Assembly (NCBI RefSeq): GCF_005849285.1
Contig: NZ_CP040517.1
Location: forward strand, 2,300,501-2,364,500
Direction of reading: 5' to 3'
Length of the DNA stretch: 64,000 nucleotides
Source of the DNA: Luteithermobacter gelatinilyticus
GTDB lineage: Bacteria; Pseudomonadota; Alphaproteobacteria; Sphingomonadales; Emcibacteraceae
In this document: one piece after another, positions 15,902-25,225 of the stretch
Layout of the letters: each line of letters opens with the position of its first letter
How positions within the stretch are numbered: the stretch's first letter is position 1
Notes under the pieces: model-generated
What the model was told of the DNA's origin: nothing
What the model saw: the letters and a program-made list of their open reading frames with translations, nothing else
Database searches by the model: none
Program-made: the position numbers and the translations under genes

Positions 15902-18331
15902 TCAGATCGGCGATCCCGGCGGCATAGCGGCAATTTTCTCTTCGGCGGGATCAAACCGTCCCTGCAGAAAGGCCTCAATGCGGGAGGCTTCGAACCGGTA
16001 ATGAGCGCGCCAGCCGCTTTCCCGAACCGTCTTGGCCTGTTTCTCCAGCCAGTTTTTGAGGATCATCAAATGCTGGCGCAGCCCAGCCCGAACGGAATCG
16101 CTGGCCGTGGTGCTGCCAGCCCCTGTCATCATCCGGTGAAACAGCACATGATTGACCCGCCGCTGCACCGCCCCGGCAAACCCGTCTTGTCGCGCCGCCA
16201 TATAGGTGGTGCGGGCAAGACGTTCAAAATAAGTACCAAGGGACAATGCCACCAGTCCTCTCAAATTATGCTCTTCCAGCCGGGCCAGACGACTTTCTTC
16301 CAGAAGAATGTCAAACACATGCCCCGCCAGGGCTTCGGCGCTGGTCAGCGGATCAAAACTGCGTCCGGTGCGACGCGGGAAACTTTCCCGGCTGAGATTA
16401 TATCCATACGCCTTGGGCGGCAGAAGCCGCATCACCCGTTCCGGCAGGATCAGGTTTTCCGGCGCAAGCCCCGCAAGAAGCTGATCCAGGGCGGCTACCT
16501 GCTGTTCTGAAGGCACCGGATCATAGGCGTTCGTCACCTCCTCCATACGCAGGGCATAGTCATATTGCAGCCCCCCGATCAGCTTGCCCACCGCTTCCAT
16601 CTGATAACGCGGCAGATAATAAAGCGGCACCAGAACCTCTTCCAGCGACGACAACGGCGCCCCGAACGGAATGGCCGCGGCGGAAAAGTTGTCAAGCGCC
16701 ACCCGGCGCAGCTGATAAAGGCGCGCCAGTTCCGCCACCATGTCCGACCCGTTATCCCACAGATGAGCGGTGGCGTGAAGATTGCCGATCCCGCGGGCGG
16801 CTTCATCGGAAATAAACCTTAAACCTTCCGCCTTCTGTTTTTCCAGAATGGCGGCAAGGTCGGCTTCTTCCGCCGTCTTATCGGAAAATTCCCGATAGGC
16901 ATATTCCACGGCCAACTTATCCCATTCCCCAATCCCCGTATCATAAGCATCGGAAAGATCAACGGTGCCATCCTCTTTTAAGGTGACCCAGGGATGGGGG
17001 TAATCCATGACCGAAGCCCGGTCTGTGGGGCTGGCGGCAAAGTTATGGGCAAATCCCAGTGTATGGCCGATTTCATGGGCCGAAAGCTGCCGAATTCGGG
17101 CCAGCGCCATATCTTTTTGCGTCTCAATCGTGCTGTCCTTTGTGGCATAAGGAGAGGTCAGGGCCGTGGCAATCAACAGGTCCTGGCGCACACGCAGGGA
17201 GCCTAAGGTTACATGCCCTTTGATGATTTCCCCAGTGCGCGGGTCCACCACGCTCGCCCCATAAGACCAACCCCGCGTAGCGCGATGCACCCAGTTGATC
17301 ACATTATAGCGCACATCCATCGGATCGGCCCCTTCAGGCAACATTTCCACCCGAAAGGCATTGGAAAAGCCTGCGGCTTCAAACGCCTCCGCCCACCAGT
17401 TGCCGCCTTCGATCAGAGCACTGCGAATGGGTTCCGGCGTACCAGGATCCAGATAATACACAATCGGTTCCACCGGATCGCTGACGGCCCGCTCAGGATG
17501 TTTTTTCTTCAATCGGTGACGAATGATCAACCGCCGGGTCATGTCTTCGCCCAGCGGTGCTGCATAGTCCTTATATTCCAGATAGATGGCACCGCTGCGT
17601 GGGTCAAACACCCGCGGTTCATACCCCGGTTCAGGCAGGGCGACGAAAGAAATATGCTGGCGCAGGGTGAGAAAATGGCTGTGCGGCGCCACATCTTGCA
17701 CATAAGGGCCGGGATTGTCGCCGGTCAGGGTGAGCGTGGCTTCAAATTCGCTGTTGCGCGGAAAGTTCCGGATCCGGGGCAGATAAAGCGCTGAACGGGA
17801 TGGCTCCACACTGAAACGGCCCTGTCCGCGGGCCGCGATGGTCCGGGCAATGCCGTGCTGGTCACTGAGCAGAAAATCGGTGATGTCCACCAGGAAAGTC
17901 TTGTCTGCCGTGGCCTGGATGGGAAAACCCCATAACACGGAAGCGGCAAAGGCGTCCTCAACCGCCCTGACTTCCTCCAGGTTGTCGCTTAGAGCTCTAT
18001 AACGGGTATTAATTTCCTGAAGCAGGATCCTGTTACCGGATCGTGTGAACTTCACCAGTCGCGTGGCCCCGATCTGGCCGCGATCAAGACCGATATCATT
18101 GGACCCCAGCCCCTGCGGCAACCCTACCTGATAAATAAAGGGATCATCCAGGCGATCCACCTGCAGATAAATTCTGCTCTGATTTTCATCCACAAAAAAG
18201 GTAAAAAAGCCCTCGCGGGCTGTCATCCCCTTTGTAAATTCCGCAATGGTTTCCGCGTGGGCAGTCCAGCTCGCCCCGCTGAACGCTATCACGATCACGA
18301 CCCTGGCAATAATTTTCCGTATCATGTGCAT
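15902..18331 (-). CDS. Secreted zinc metalloprotease (DUF4953/DUF5117 type)
   Basis: This 809-residue protein has a signal peptide (MHMIRKII to ASWTAHAET) and a long N-terminal beta-rich domain (DUF5117-like, with FFVDENQSRIYLQVDRLDDPF). The zinc motif HEIGHTLGFAHN lies near residue 415, followed by a Met-turn-like SVMDYPHPWV. The C-terminal region is helical. These metzincin-like enzymes act in the periplasm or outside the cell on peptides. It is followed by the dehydratase in the same operon, consistent with peptide and amino-acid use. M3 at 18325 has somewhat better spacing from GGGG and is an alternative start. Confidence 0.88.
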   Translation of the reverse strand: MHMIRKIIARVVIVIAFSGASWTAHAETIAEFTKGMTAREGFFTFFVDENQSRIYLQVDRLDDPFIYQVGLPQGLGSNDIGLDRGQIGATRLVKFTRSGNRILLQEINTRYRALSDNLEEVRAVEDAFAASVLWGFPIQATADKTFLVDITDFLLSDQHGIARTIAARGQGRFSVEPSRSALYLPRIRNFPRNSEFEATLTLTGDNPGPYVQDVAPHSHFLTLRQHISFVALPEPGYEPRVFDPRSGAIYLEYKDYAAPLGEDMTRRLIIRHRLKKKHPERAVSDPVEPIVYYLDPGTPEPIRSALIEGGNWWAEAFEAAGFSNAFRVEMLPEGADPMDVRYNVINWVHRATRGWSYGASVVDPRTGEIIKGHVTLGSLRVRQDLLIATALTSPYATKDSTIETQKDMALARIRQLSAHEIGHTLGFAHNFAASPTDRASVMDYPHPWVTLKEDGTVDLSDAYDTGIGEWDKLAVEYAYREFSDKTAEEADLAAILEKQKAEGLRFISDEAARGIGNLHATAHLWDNGSDMVAELARLYQLRRVALDNFSAAAIPFGAPLSSLEEVLVPLYYLPRYQMEAVGKLIGGLQYDYALRMEEVTNAYDPVPSEQQVAALDQLLAGLAPENLILPERVMRLLPPKAYGYNLSRESFPRRTGRSFDPLTSAEALAGHVFDILLEESRLARLEEHNLRGLVALSLGTYFERLARTTYMAARQDGFAGAVQRRVNHVLFHRMMTGAGSTTASDSVRAGLRQHLMILKNWLEKQAKTVRESGWRAHYRFEASRIEAFLQGRFDPAEEKIAAMPPGSPI

Positions 18332-18383
18332 CCCCGATTAACCTGATCACTGCTTATTCGCAGAAAATGACGGCCTTGCAACC

Positions 18384-18416
18384 GATAAAAAACGGGCGGC
18401 GCAATCCCGCCGCCCG
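18384..18416 (-). terminator. Rho-independent terminator after amidohydrolase pair
   Basis: On the minus strand GGGCGGC pairs with GCCGCCC around an eight-base loop (arms at 18394-18400 and 18409-18415) and is followed by GTTTTTTA. It ends the amidohydrolase operon. Confidence 0.85.
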
Positions 18417-18430
18417 GTAAGATGGGGTTA

Positions 18431-19714
18431 TCAATAATAGGCCGGCGGCAGATCCCGATCCAGTTTCATATACCGGTCCCTCAGCAAAGTCCGCCGGGAA
18501 ATGAGCGGATATTCCACACCTTTGACCAGCACATGTTCCGGGTTGGTGGCGACCTCCAGCGGATCCCCGTCCCAGACCACGATATCCGCGTCCTTGCCCT
18601 TTTCCAGAGTGCCGTAGCGGTCCGCGATACCGAAGATTTTTGCCGGATTCACGGTAATGGCTTTCAACGCCGCTTCATAGCTGAGCCCGTGTGCGACCGC
18701 ATTGCCAGCAAGCTGTCCCAGGAGATATGCCCGGTGCGTTTCGCCCAGTGAGGAAATGGCAAACAGAACGCCGGCTTGCTCCAGACGGGCCGCATTGCTT
18801 AAGCTGGCGCCGATGGACGGGAACTGATACGGCAGGTTCGCCACCGCATCTATGACGACCGGAATCCCCGCTTCCGCCAGTTCGTCGGCCACTTTCCAAG
18901 CTTCAGGCACATCCATAAGGATCAAATCCAGATCATAATCCTTCTTCAGGCGAATGGCTTCACGAATGTCTGCGGCCCGCTCAAGAGCAAGCACCAGTTT
19001 CCGTTCCCCCCTGACCACCGGAATCAGGGCGTCCATGTCTTCAAGCGGCAGCAGATACTCCTGCCGCCACCGCCCCTTCATCACGTCGGAACGGCGATCC
19101 TCATACTCCTTGACCTGGTCCAGGATCAGACGCAGTTTGGTCCAGGCCACCGCATGATTGCCTCCGTCGAGAAGATTAGCAAACAGCGGCCCAGGCCCGG
19201 CCGTGACCCTATCCCCATCACCAAGGGCCAGAATCATGCCTCCCCCGGAAAAAAGCCTTCCAGAACCGGATGGGGCGGAAACGGCACGAGTCAGCCCCTC
19301 GACGCGGTTGGCGTCAATCACCACAGACTCCGGATTAAGGCCATAGCGCACCTCAAAGGCCGCGCTGAAGGGTTCTTCCCTGGCACTGTGGGAATTGGAA
19401 TCCTCCGACAGGGAGATTTCGGTAATGCCCAATCGCGAATGGGAATTCATGAAACCGGGGGTGACCACTTTTCCACCCGCATAGATAACTTTTACCCCGT
19501 TAGGAATGCTCACATTGGGACCCACATCACGGATTTTCCCGTCTTCAATCAGGATTGTGGCCTCTTCCAGCGTGCCCTGCTTGCCCAGGGTCATGACCTT
19601 GCCGCCGGTAATGGCAATGGTTTCCGCCAGCGCCTGCCCCGAAACGGCGGAAAGAAGAAGGGCTGCGCCGAGGGCGGCTTTTCTAACAATCTGTTTCAGT
19701 GCCGGCTGTTTCAT
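18431..19714 (-). CDS. Secreted amidohydrolase, second of a pair
   Basis: This 427-residue protein has a signal peptide (KAALGAALLLSAVSGQALAE) and the amidohydrolase fold: ITGGKVMTLGKQGTL, then TPGFMNSHSRLGI where the usual HxH is changed to HSR, and a C-terminal KDADIVVWDGDPLE. The altered metal motif suggests it may be catalytically weak or use fewer metals. Its ATG overlaps the upstream amidohydrolase stop by four bases (ATGA) with AGGAG in front, so the two are translationally coupled and may form a heteromeric pair. A strong terminator follows. Confidence 0.85.
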   Translation of the reverse strand: MKQPALKQIVRKAALGAALLLSAVSGQALAETIAITGGKVMTLGKQGTLEEATILIEDGKIRDVGPNVSIPNGVKVIYAGGKVVTPGFMNSHSRLGITEISLSEDSNSHSAREEPFSAAFEVRYGLNPESVVIDANRVEGLTRAVSAPSGSGRLFSGGGMILALGDGDRVTAGPGPLFANLLDGGNHAVAWTKLRLILDQVKEYEDRRSDVMKGRWRQEYLLPLEDMDALIPVVRGERKLVLALERAADIREAIRLKKDYDLDLILMDVPEAWKVADELAEAGIPVVIDAVANLPYQFPSIGASLSNAARLEQAGVLFAISSLGETHRAYLLGQLAGNAVAHGLSYEAALKAITVNPAKIFGIADRYGTLEKGKDADIVVWDGDPLEVATNPEHVLVKGVEYPLISRRTLLRDRYMKLDRDLPPAYY

Positions 19715-21141
19715 TGGTGGTCTCCTTTCCGGTTCTGGCCCAATTCAAAATCGCTCTGTGGATAAAGGTCGGGATTATGCCGGTCATACATCAGCGCCCC
19801 GTCGATATAGACCTTCTCGGCCACACTATAGGTGCTGAACGGATCCCCAGACCACACCACCACATCGGCCATCTTGCCGCTCTCAAGGGTGCCTGTCTGA
19901 TCGGCAATACCCAAGGCTTCGGCCGGCTTTGATGTCAGCCAGGTGAAGGCTTCCGCCTTGGTAAATTCGATTCCGGCCTTGCGCCCATCAGCCCAGGCCT
20001 TTGCCAGTTCCTGATTGAGCCGCTGAATACCAATGTCGGAATCCGAATGCACAATGGCACAGGCCCCGGCCTTGGCGACCATGGGAATATTTTCGTTAAT
20101 GCCGTCAAAGGCTTCGAGCTTGAACCCCCACCAGTCGGCCCACATGGCCGAACAAATGCCTTCTTCGGCCAAAATATCGGCAATCTTGTAACTTTCCACC
20201 GCATGGTGGAAGGTGGAGATCTTGTAACCAAATTCCTTGGCCATATTAATCATGGAGACCATTTCATCGGCCCGGTAGCAATGGTTATGAATCAGAACCT
20301 CTCCTTCCAAAACCCCGACAAGGGTTTCCATTTCCAGGTCCCGGGCCGGTGGAGTGGGATTTTTGCCGGCGTCATAATCGGCGTAATATTTATCCCATTT
20401 CGCCTTGTATTCCTTGGCCTTGATCCAGGCTTCGCGATAGCCGGCCATATTGGCCATGCGGGTGCTAGGACCGCCTTTGTTACCGTAAACCCGTTTCGGA
20501 TTCTCGCCGCAGGCCATTTTCAGGCCGTAAGGCGCACCGGGAAACTTCATCGCCTCCACCGTGCGCGCCGGCACATTTTTCAGCGTCACACCCCGACCGC
20601 CAATCAGATTGGCCGAACCGGGCAAAATCTGAAGGGTGGTAATCCCGCCGGCCAGCGCCCGGGAAAATCCCGTATCCTGCGGCCAGACAGAATGTTCTGC
20701 CCACACCTTTGCCGTCACCGGGCTGGTGGCTTCATTGCCGTCAGCCGTAGACTTCACATCCGGCGCCGGATAAACCCCGAGATGGGAATGCACGTCAATA
20801 ATACCTGGGGTCACCCATTTGCCCTGGGCATCAATCACCTTAGCGCCCACAGGGATATCCAGATCGTGGCCTACTGCCACAATCTTGCCCTCGTCCATCA
20901 GAATCGTACCCCCTTCGATCTGCCGGCCCGTCCCATCCAGAATGGTCGCGCCGACAATGGCCGTCATCTGGGAAGGAAACGGTTTATAAGTGCTTGGATA
21001 AGGATCCTTGTTGATGCGGACGAGCGGCGCCTGTTCTTTGGCCGGGTCCGCCGTTTCCTGGGCCTGAACCGCCCCGAAGCATAAAGAAAAAGCCATTCCG
21101 GCGCTCATCAGCCAGAAGGCAGTTTTTTTGTGATAGTGCAT
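19711..21141 (-). CDS. Secreted amidohydrolase, first of a pair
   Basis: This 476-residue protein has a signal peptide (KTAFWLMSAGMAFSLCFGAVQAQE) and a full amidohydrolase signature: VTPGIIDVHSHLGVY near residue 110, HNHCYRADEM, a late His/Asp region (VHSDSD) and KMADVVVWSGDPF at the end. It resembles imidazolonepropionase-like/dipeptidase-type periplasmic amidohydrolases. I chose the ATG at 21141 because it starts the signal peptide directly and has CGGGGA upstream; the frame is open to 21192. It overlaps the next amidohydrolase by four bases. Confidence 0.85.
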   Translation of the reverse strand: MHYHKKTAFWLMSAGMAFSLCFGAVQAQETADPAKEQAPLVRINKDPYPSTYKPFPSQMTAIVGATILDGTGRQIEGGTILMDEGKIVAVGHDLDIPVGAKVIDAQGKWVTPGIIDVHSHLGVYPAPDVKSTADGNEATSPVTAKVWAEHSVWPQDTGFSRALAGGITTLQILPGSANLIGGRGVTLKNVPARTVEAMKFPGAPYGLKMACGENPKRVYGNKGGPSTRMANMAGYREAWIKAKEYKAKWDKYYADYDAGKNPTPPARDLEMETLVGVLEGEVLIHNHCYRADEMVSMINMAKEFGYKISTFHHAVESYKIADILAEEGICSAMWADWWGFKLEAFDGINENIPMVAKAGACAIVHSDSDIGIQRLNQELAKAWADGRKAGIEFTKAEAFTWLTSKPAEALGIADQTGTLESGKMADVVVWSGDPFSTYSVAEKVYIDGALMYDRHNPDLYPQSDFELGQNRKGDHQ

Positions 21142-21292
21142 ATCTATCCCCGTATTGTTGCGTGCGTTTTCTTGTTCATATTTTTCAAGCACCGGAACGG
21201 TAGCAAATAATGTTCCGCAAGAAAATATGAAACATCATAAAAAGGGGAAAAGGCAGAAAAAATACAAACAGGCACAACCTGTCGAGGATAGG

Positions 21293-21339
21293 CGCTCTCT
21301 CCTTCCTTACGGGGAATAGACTTCAGAAAGGAGAGAGCG
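21293..21339. repeat. Hairpin downstream of gcrA
   Basis: CGCTCTCTCCTT (21293-21304) and AAGGAGAGAGCG (21328-21339) form a perfect 12-bp stem with a 23-base loop, 17 bp beyond the gcrA stop. No T-run follows on the minus strand, so it may be a factor-dependent end or 3' stabiliser. Confidence 0.6.
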
Positions 21340-21355
21340 ATATTTCAAGAGAGCA

Positions 21356-21793
21356 TCAGCGAATGGGAGAAGCACTGATCCGGCCGCGGTTGGTACGCCG
21401 GTCGCGGCGGGGCTGCTGCACCTGATAGGCTTCGGCGCAATGTTCCTGACAATAGGGAAAACCAGGCCGGGAAGGTTTGCCGCAAAAATGGAAATCCGGC
21501 TCTCCAGGATGGCCAATGGGCCATTTACACATTCGGTCCGTCAGCTCCAGAAGAGAGACCTTGCCCCCGGCGGCTTTCCTGGACGGTTTTTTCTTCTCGA
21601 CAGCCTTTTTGACTTTTTTGGCCGGGTCGGTTTTCACCGGAGACGGCCGCGAGGCGAGCCCCATGCGATGCGCCTTGCCGATCACCGCATTGCGTGTCAC
21701 CCCTTCACCCAGTTCTTTGGCAATCTGACTGGCGCTTAAGCCCTTGTCCCAAAGTTCTCTTAACTTTTCAACCCGTTCATCTGTCCAGGCCAT
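21356..21793 (-). CDS. gcrA: GcrA cell-cycle regulator
   Basis: This 145-residue protein starts MAWTDERVEKLRELWDKG and continues with LSASQIAKELG and TRNAVIGKAHRMGL, the DNA-binding half of GcrA. A Lys-rich linker (about 55-75) leads to a C-terminal part with CKWPIGHPGEPDFHFCGKP and YCQEHC, the sigma70-contact domain with conserved Cys/His. GcrA works with the methylase CcrM to drive S-phase transcription in alphaproteobacteria, which supports the taxonomic placement. AGGAAATATCTC precedes the ATG. Confidence 0.95.
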   Translation of the reverse strand: MAWTDERVEKLRELWDKGLSASQIAKELGEGVTRNAVIGKAHRMGLASRPSPVKTDPAKKVKKAVEKKKPSRKAAGGKVSLLELTDRMCKWPIGHPGEPDFHFCGKPSRPGFPYCQEHCAEAYQVQQPRRDRRTNRGRISASPIR

Positions 21794-22018
21794 GAGATAT
21801 TTCCTTCATTCAGACTATCAAGAAGCAGCGTCACCAACGCTTAAATATATACTGATTATATAGGCAACATGAAGGGCCTTGTCTAATGCTCTGTCACAAA
21901 AAGGTCAAGATCGCAGTATTCTTCCCCTCCCCCACTGCCCCGGGCTTGTTCCATTGGCGATTCTCCTGTACAAGAAGCCTTCGATACGCCCGAGGAATAA
22001 CTTTAAGGCAAACAGGAC

Positions 22019-22828
22019 ATGAGTGACCAACAGCTTCCCGCCTTTGGCAGCATAAAAATCGGCACCGTCAACTGGTACGGGGTGTGGACCCTTTATGGGA
22101 AAGAAGTCTGGCGCTTTTGCAAGGTTCTGGGACAGACGGTTCTGGCGCCTGTGGTGACCACATTTCTGTTTATGACCATTTTCACCCTGGCCTTGGGCGG
22201 CGGCACCCGGGTCAGCGGGGATATTTCCTATCCGCTGTTTCTCGCCCCGGGGCTGATTATCATGTCGGTGCTGCAAAATGCCTTTGCCAATCCCTCGTCT
22301 TCCCTGATGTCCGCCAAGATGCAGGGAAACATTGTGGACATCCTGCTCGCGCCGCTGGGCCCGGGGGAGATTGCCGTCGCCTATATGTTGGGCGGTGTGA
22401 CCCGGGGTCTGCTGGTGGGGGTGATCCTCACGCTGGCCATGTTCCTGTTTGTACGTCTGCCGTTCAGCCATGTCTGGGCCATGCTGTATTTTGGGATCGG
22501 CACCGCCATGTTGTTGTCACTGCTGGGTATTATTGCCGGCATCTGGGCGGAAAAATTTGAACAGTCCGCAGCCATCAACAATTTTATTATCGTGCCGCTA
22601 TCCTTTCTGTCCGGTACGTTTTATTCCATCGACCGGTTGCCGGGGATCTGGCATGATCTCAGCCATATCAATCCCTTTTTCTATATGATTGATGGTTTCC
22701 GTTACGGCATGATCGGACGGGCGGATGCAGATCCGCTGATTGGCATGTTGTACTTGGCAGGCTTGAATCTGTTTCTTTGGATTGTCACATACCGTATGCT
22801 GAAATCCGGGTATAATCTGCGCCCCTGA
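22019..22828 (+). CDS. ABC-2 type transporter permease
   Basis: This 269-residue membrane protein has about six hydrophobic segments and the ABC-2 signature region near PLSFLSGTFYSIDRLP and INPFFYMIDGFRYG, as in YadH/NodJ-type exporters. It would form the channel of an exporter of lipid, polysaccharide or drug. No ATP-binding gene is adjacent in the window, so its partner is encoded elsewhere. It is read toward argD with a 174-bp gap. Confidence 0.88.
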   Translation: MSDQQLPAFGSIKIGTVNWYGVWTLYGKEVWRFCKVLGQTVLAPVVTTFLFMTIFTLALGGGTRVSGDISYPLFLAPGLIIMSVLQNAFANPSSSLMSAKMQGNIVDILLAPLGPGEIAVAYMLGGVTRGLLVGVILTLAMFLFVRLPFSHVWAMLYFGIGTAMLLSLLGIIAGIWAEKFEQSAAINNFIIVPLSFLSGTFYSIDRLPGIWHDLSHINPFFYMIDGFRYGMIGRADADPLIGMLYLAGLNLFLWIVTYRMLKSGYNLRP

Positions 22829-22912
22829 ATTTCCGCATTGAATTTTCGCGTTAAGTCTCCGCGTTATGTCTCCGTATTTCTGGGGACAACCGGCCGAACA
22901 CAATAGTTTCTA

Positions 22913-22941
22913 TTGACAGGCCCTGGAGTTCCAGGGATATT
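22913..22941 (+). promoter_or_regulatory. argD promoter with palindromic spacer
   Basis: TTGACA (22913-22918) and GATATT (22936-22941) are 17 bp apart. The spacer holds the perfect palindrome CCCTGGAGTTCCAGGG (22921-22936), a candidate operator for the argD-argF-hslO operon. Confidence 0.55.
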
Positions 22942-23002
22942 TCGCGGTTCCGGCATCCGGTTTCCGCGGCCCCAACGACATTGATAAATCGAGATTAAGG
23001 TA

Positions 23003-24256
23003 ATGATTAAAAACAGCAAAAACGATAACACGGAAGAAAGCCTTGTTCCGCCTGTCCTGCCGACCTATGCCCGTGCAAATGTCGCTTTTGTCCGCGGTGA
23101 AGGCGTCTATGCCTATGACCGGGAGGGCAACCGCTATCTCGATTTCGGCAGCGGTATTGGCGTGAACAATCTGGGTTACTGTCATCCGGCGTTGGTGGCT
23201 GCGCTCACCGACCAGGCTAGCAAGATCTGGCATACCTCCAATCTCTACCGTATTGAAGGCCAGGAGCGCCTGGCGGAACGTCTGGTGACGGAAAGCTTCG
23301 CCGACAGCATGTTTTTTACCAACTCAGGGGCCGAAGCTCTGGAATGCGCCATTAAAATGACGCGTAAATATTTTTATGACAAAGGCGAAGCGGACCGCAA
23401 CCGTATCATCACCTTTGAAGGCTGTTTTCACGGCCGGACCATTGCCACGATCTCGGCCGCAGGTTCGGAAAAACTGGTCAAGGGATTTGGTCCCTTACTT
23501 GACGGTTTTGACCATCTGCCGTTCTACAAGGATATGAACAAGGTGGAAAAGGCCGTGACCGAAGAAACCGCCGCCATTCTGATTGAACCGGTTCAGGGCG
23601 AAGGCGGCATTCGCCCGGTCAGCCCCGAAAACCTTCAAAAACTGCGCGATATTGCCGACAAACATGGTCTGCTGCTGATCTTTGACGAAGTCCAGTGCGG
23701 TATGGGCCGGACCGGCAAGTTGTTCGCCCATCAATGGAGCGATGTAACCCCCGATATTCTGGCCACGGCCAAGGGCATTGGCGGCGGTTTCCCGCTGGGC
23801 GCGTGTCTGGCCCGGGATCATGTGGCGCAATGTATGACGGCCGGGAGCCATGGCTCCACCTATGGCGGCAATCCGCTGGCCATGGCGGTGGGAAATGCGG
23901 TGCTTGACGTGCTGCTGGCGGAAGGGTTTCTGGAGCATGTTGACAGCATGTCCTATGAACTGAGAAAATCCCTGGTCAAGCTTGGCGCCACCTATCCCGA
24001 TGTCATTGAGCTGGTGCGGGGCATGGGCCTGATGCTTGGCTTGAAACTGAAGGTGCCGGTTCCGGATTTCGTGGCCGAGGCGCTTAACAACAAATTGATG
24101 GTAATCGGCGCCGCAGACAATACCGTCCGGCTGTTGCCGCCGCTGATTATTACCGAGGAGCATATTGAAGAAGCCCTGGCAAAACTGGAGAAAACCTGTC
24201 AGACCCTGAACAAGGCACTGGCCGCCGCCCGGCAGGCGACGGAAACAGAGGACTAA
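23003..24256 (+). CDS. argD: Acetylornithine aminotransferase
   Basis: This 417-residue class III aminotransferase has YLDFGSGIGVNNLGYCHP, TNSGAEALECAIK near residue 100, IFDEVQCGMGRTG and the PLP Lys in ATAKGIGGGFPLGA. It converts N-acetylglutamate semialdehyde to acetylornithine in arginine synthesis and may also serve succinyldiaminopimelate. ArgF starts one base after its stop, and hslO follows, a common alphaproteobacterial order. A palindrome-containing promoter lies about 65 bp upstream. Confidence 0.93.
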   Translation: MIKNSKNDNTEESLVPPVLPTYARANVAFVRGEGVYAYDREGNRYLDFGSGIGVNNLGYCHPALVAALTDQASKIWHTSNLYRIEGQERLAERLVTESFADSMFFTNSGAEALECAIKMTRKYFYDKGEADRNRIITFEGCFHGRTIATISAAGSEKLVKGFGPLLDGFDHLPFYKDMNKVEKAVTEETAAILIEPVQGEGGIRPVSPENLQKLRDIADKHGLLLIFDEVQCGMGRTGKLFAHQWSDVTPDILATAKGIGGGFPLGACLARDHVAQCMTAGSHGSTYGGNPLAMAVGNAVLDVLLAEGFLEHVDSMSYELRKSLVKLGATYPDVIELVRGMGLMLGLKLKVPVPDFVAEALNNKLMVIGAADNTVRLLPPLIITEEHIEEALAKLEKTCQTLNKALAAARQATETED

Positions 24257-24257
24257 A

Positions 24258-25205
24258 ATGGGTACATTCAAACTGAATCCCCCCCAACGGCATTTCCTGG
24301 ACCTGGCCTCCTTAACCCCTGAGGAAGCCCGGGAAATCATTGACAAGGGCAAAGCCCTGAAACAGGCCGTCACAGGAAGCGGAAAGGGGTTTGTGCACCC
24401 CGACCGGCCGCTGGCGGATAAAAGCCTGGCCATGATTTTTGAAAAACCTTCCACCCGGACCCGGGTCTCCTTTGAAATGGCAATACATCAGTTGGGAGGA
24501 TCTGCCGTGATTCTGCAGGGCCAGGACATGCAATTGGGCCGTGGAGAAACCGTTTCTGACACGGCGCAGGTGCTCTCGGGGTTTGTGGACGCCATCATGC
24601 TCCGGGCCAACAGCCATGAGGCGCTGCTGGAAATGGCCGAACATGCCCGTGTCCCGGTGATTAATGCGTTGACGAATTTTTCCCACCCCTGTCAGGTCAT
24701 GGCCGATATTCTCACTTTTGAGGAACATCTGGGCGCCATCGGGGGGCGCAAGATCGCCTGGTCCGGAGACGGCAATAATGTGGCCACCTCGTGGATCCAC
24801 GCCGCCGTTCTGTTTGACTGTGAACTGGCGCTGGCCTGCCCGAAAGAATTCATGCCTCCTGCCCATGTCCTGGACTGGGCCCGGGACAAGGGCGGCAGGG
24901 TGACACTCACCCATGACCCGCAGGAAGCGGTCCGGAACAGCGACTGCGTGATCACCGATACCTGGGTGTCCATGGGCGATACAGATGCAGAACAGCGCCT
25001 TAAAATCCTCGCCCCCTATCAGGTCAACAAACAGCTCATGCGTGAGGCCCGCAAGGAGGCCATCTTCATGCATTGCCTGCCGGCCCATCGCGGTGAGGAA
25101 GTCACTGACGAAGTGATTGATGGCCCCCAATCGGTGATCTGGGACGAGGCAGAAAACCGGCTGCATATTCAAAAGAGCATCCTGATGTGGTGTTTTGGCA
25201 AATAG
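24258..25205 (+). CDS. argF: Ornithine carbamoyltransferase
   Basis: This 315-residue enzyme has the carbamoyl-phosphate motif STRTR at 65-69, HPCQVMADILT for both substrates and HCLPAHRGEEV near residue 275 with the reactive Cys. It makes citrulline from ornithine. Length is normal for the family. It is tightly coupled to argD (stop and start one base apart) and followed by hslO. Confidence 0.95.
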   Translation: MGTFKLNPPQRHFLDLASLTPEEAREIIDKGKALKQAVTGSGKGFVHPDRPLADKSLAMIFEKPSTRTRVSFEMAIHQLGGSAVILQGQDMQLGRGETVSDTAQVLSGFVDAIMLRANSHEALLEMAEHARVPVINALTNFSHPCQVMADILTFEEHLGAIGGRKIAWSGDGNNVATSWIHAAVLFDCELALACPKEFMPPAHVLDWARDKGGRVTLTHDPQEAVRNSDCVITDTWVSMGDTDAEQRLKILAPYQVNKQLMREARKEAIFMHCLPAHRGEEVTDEVIDGPQSVIWDEAENRLHIQKSILMWCFGK

Positions 25206-25225
25206 GATTGAAAGCTGCTGTGACC

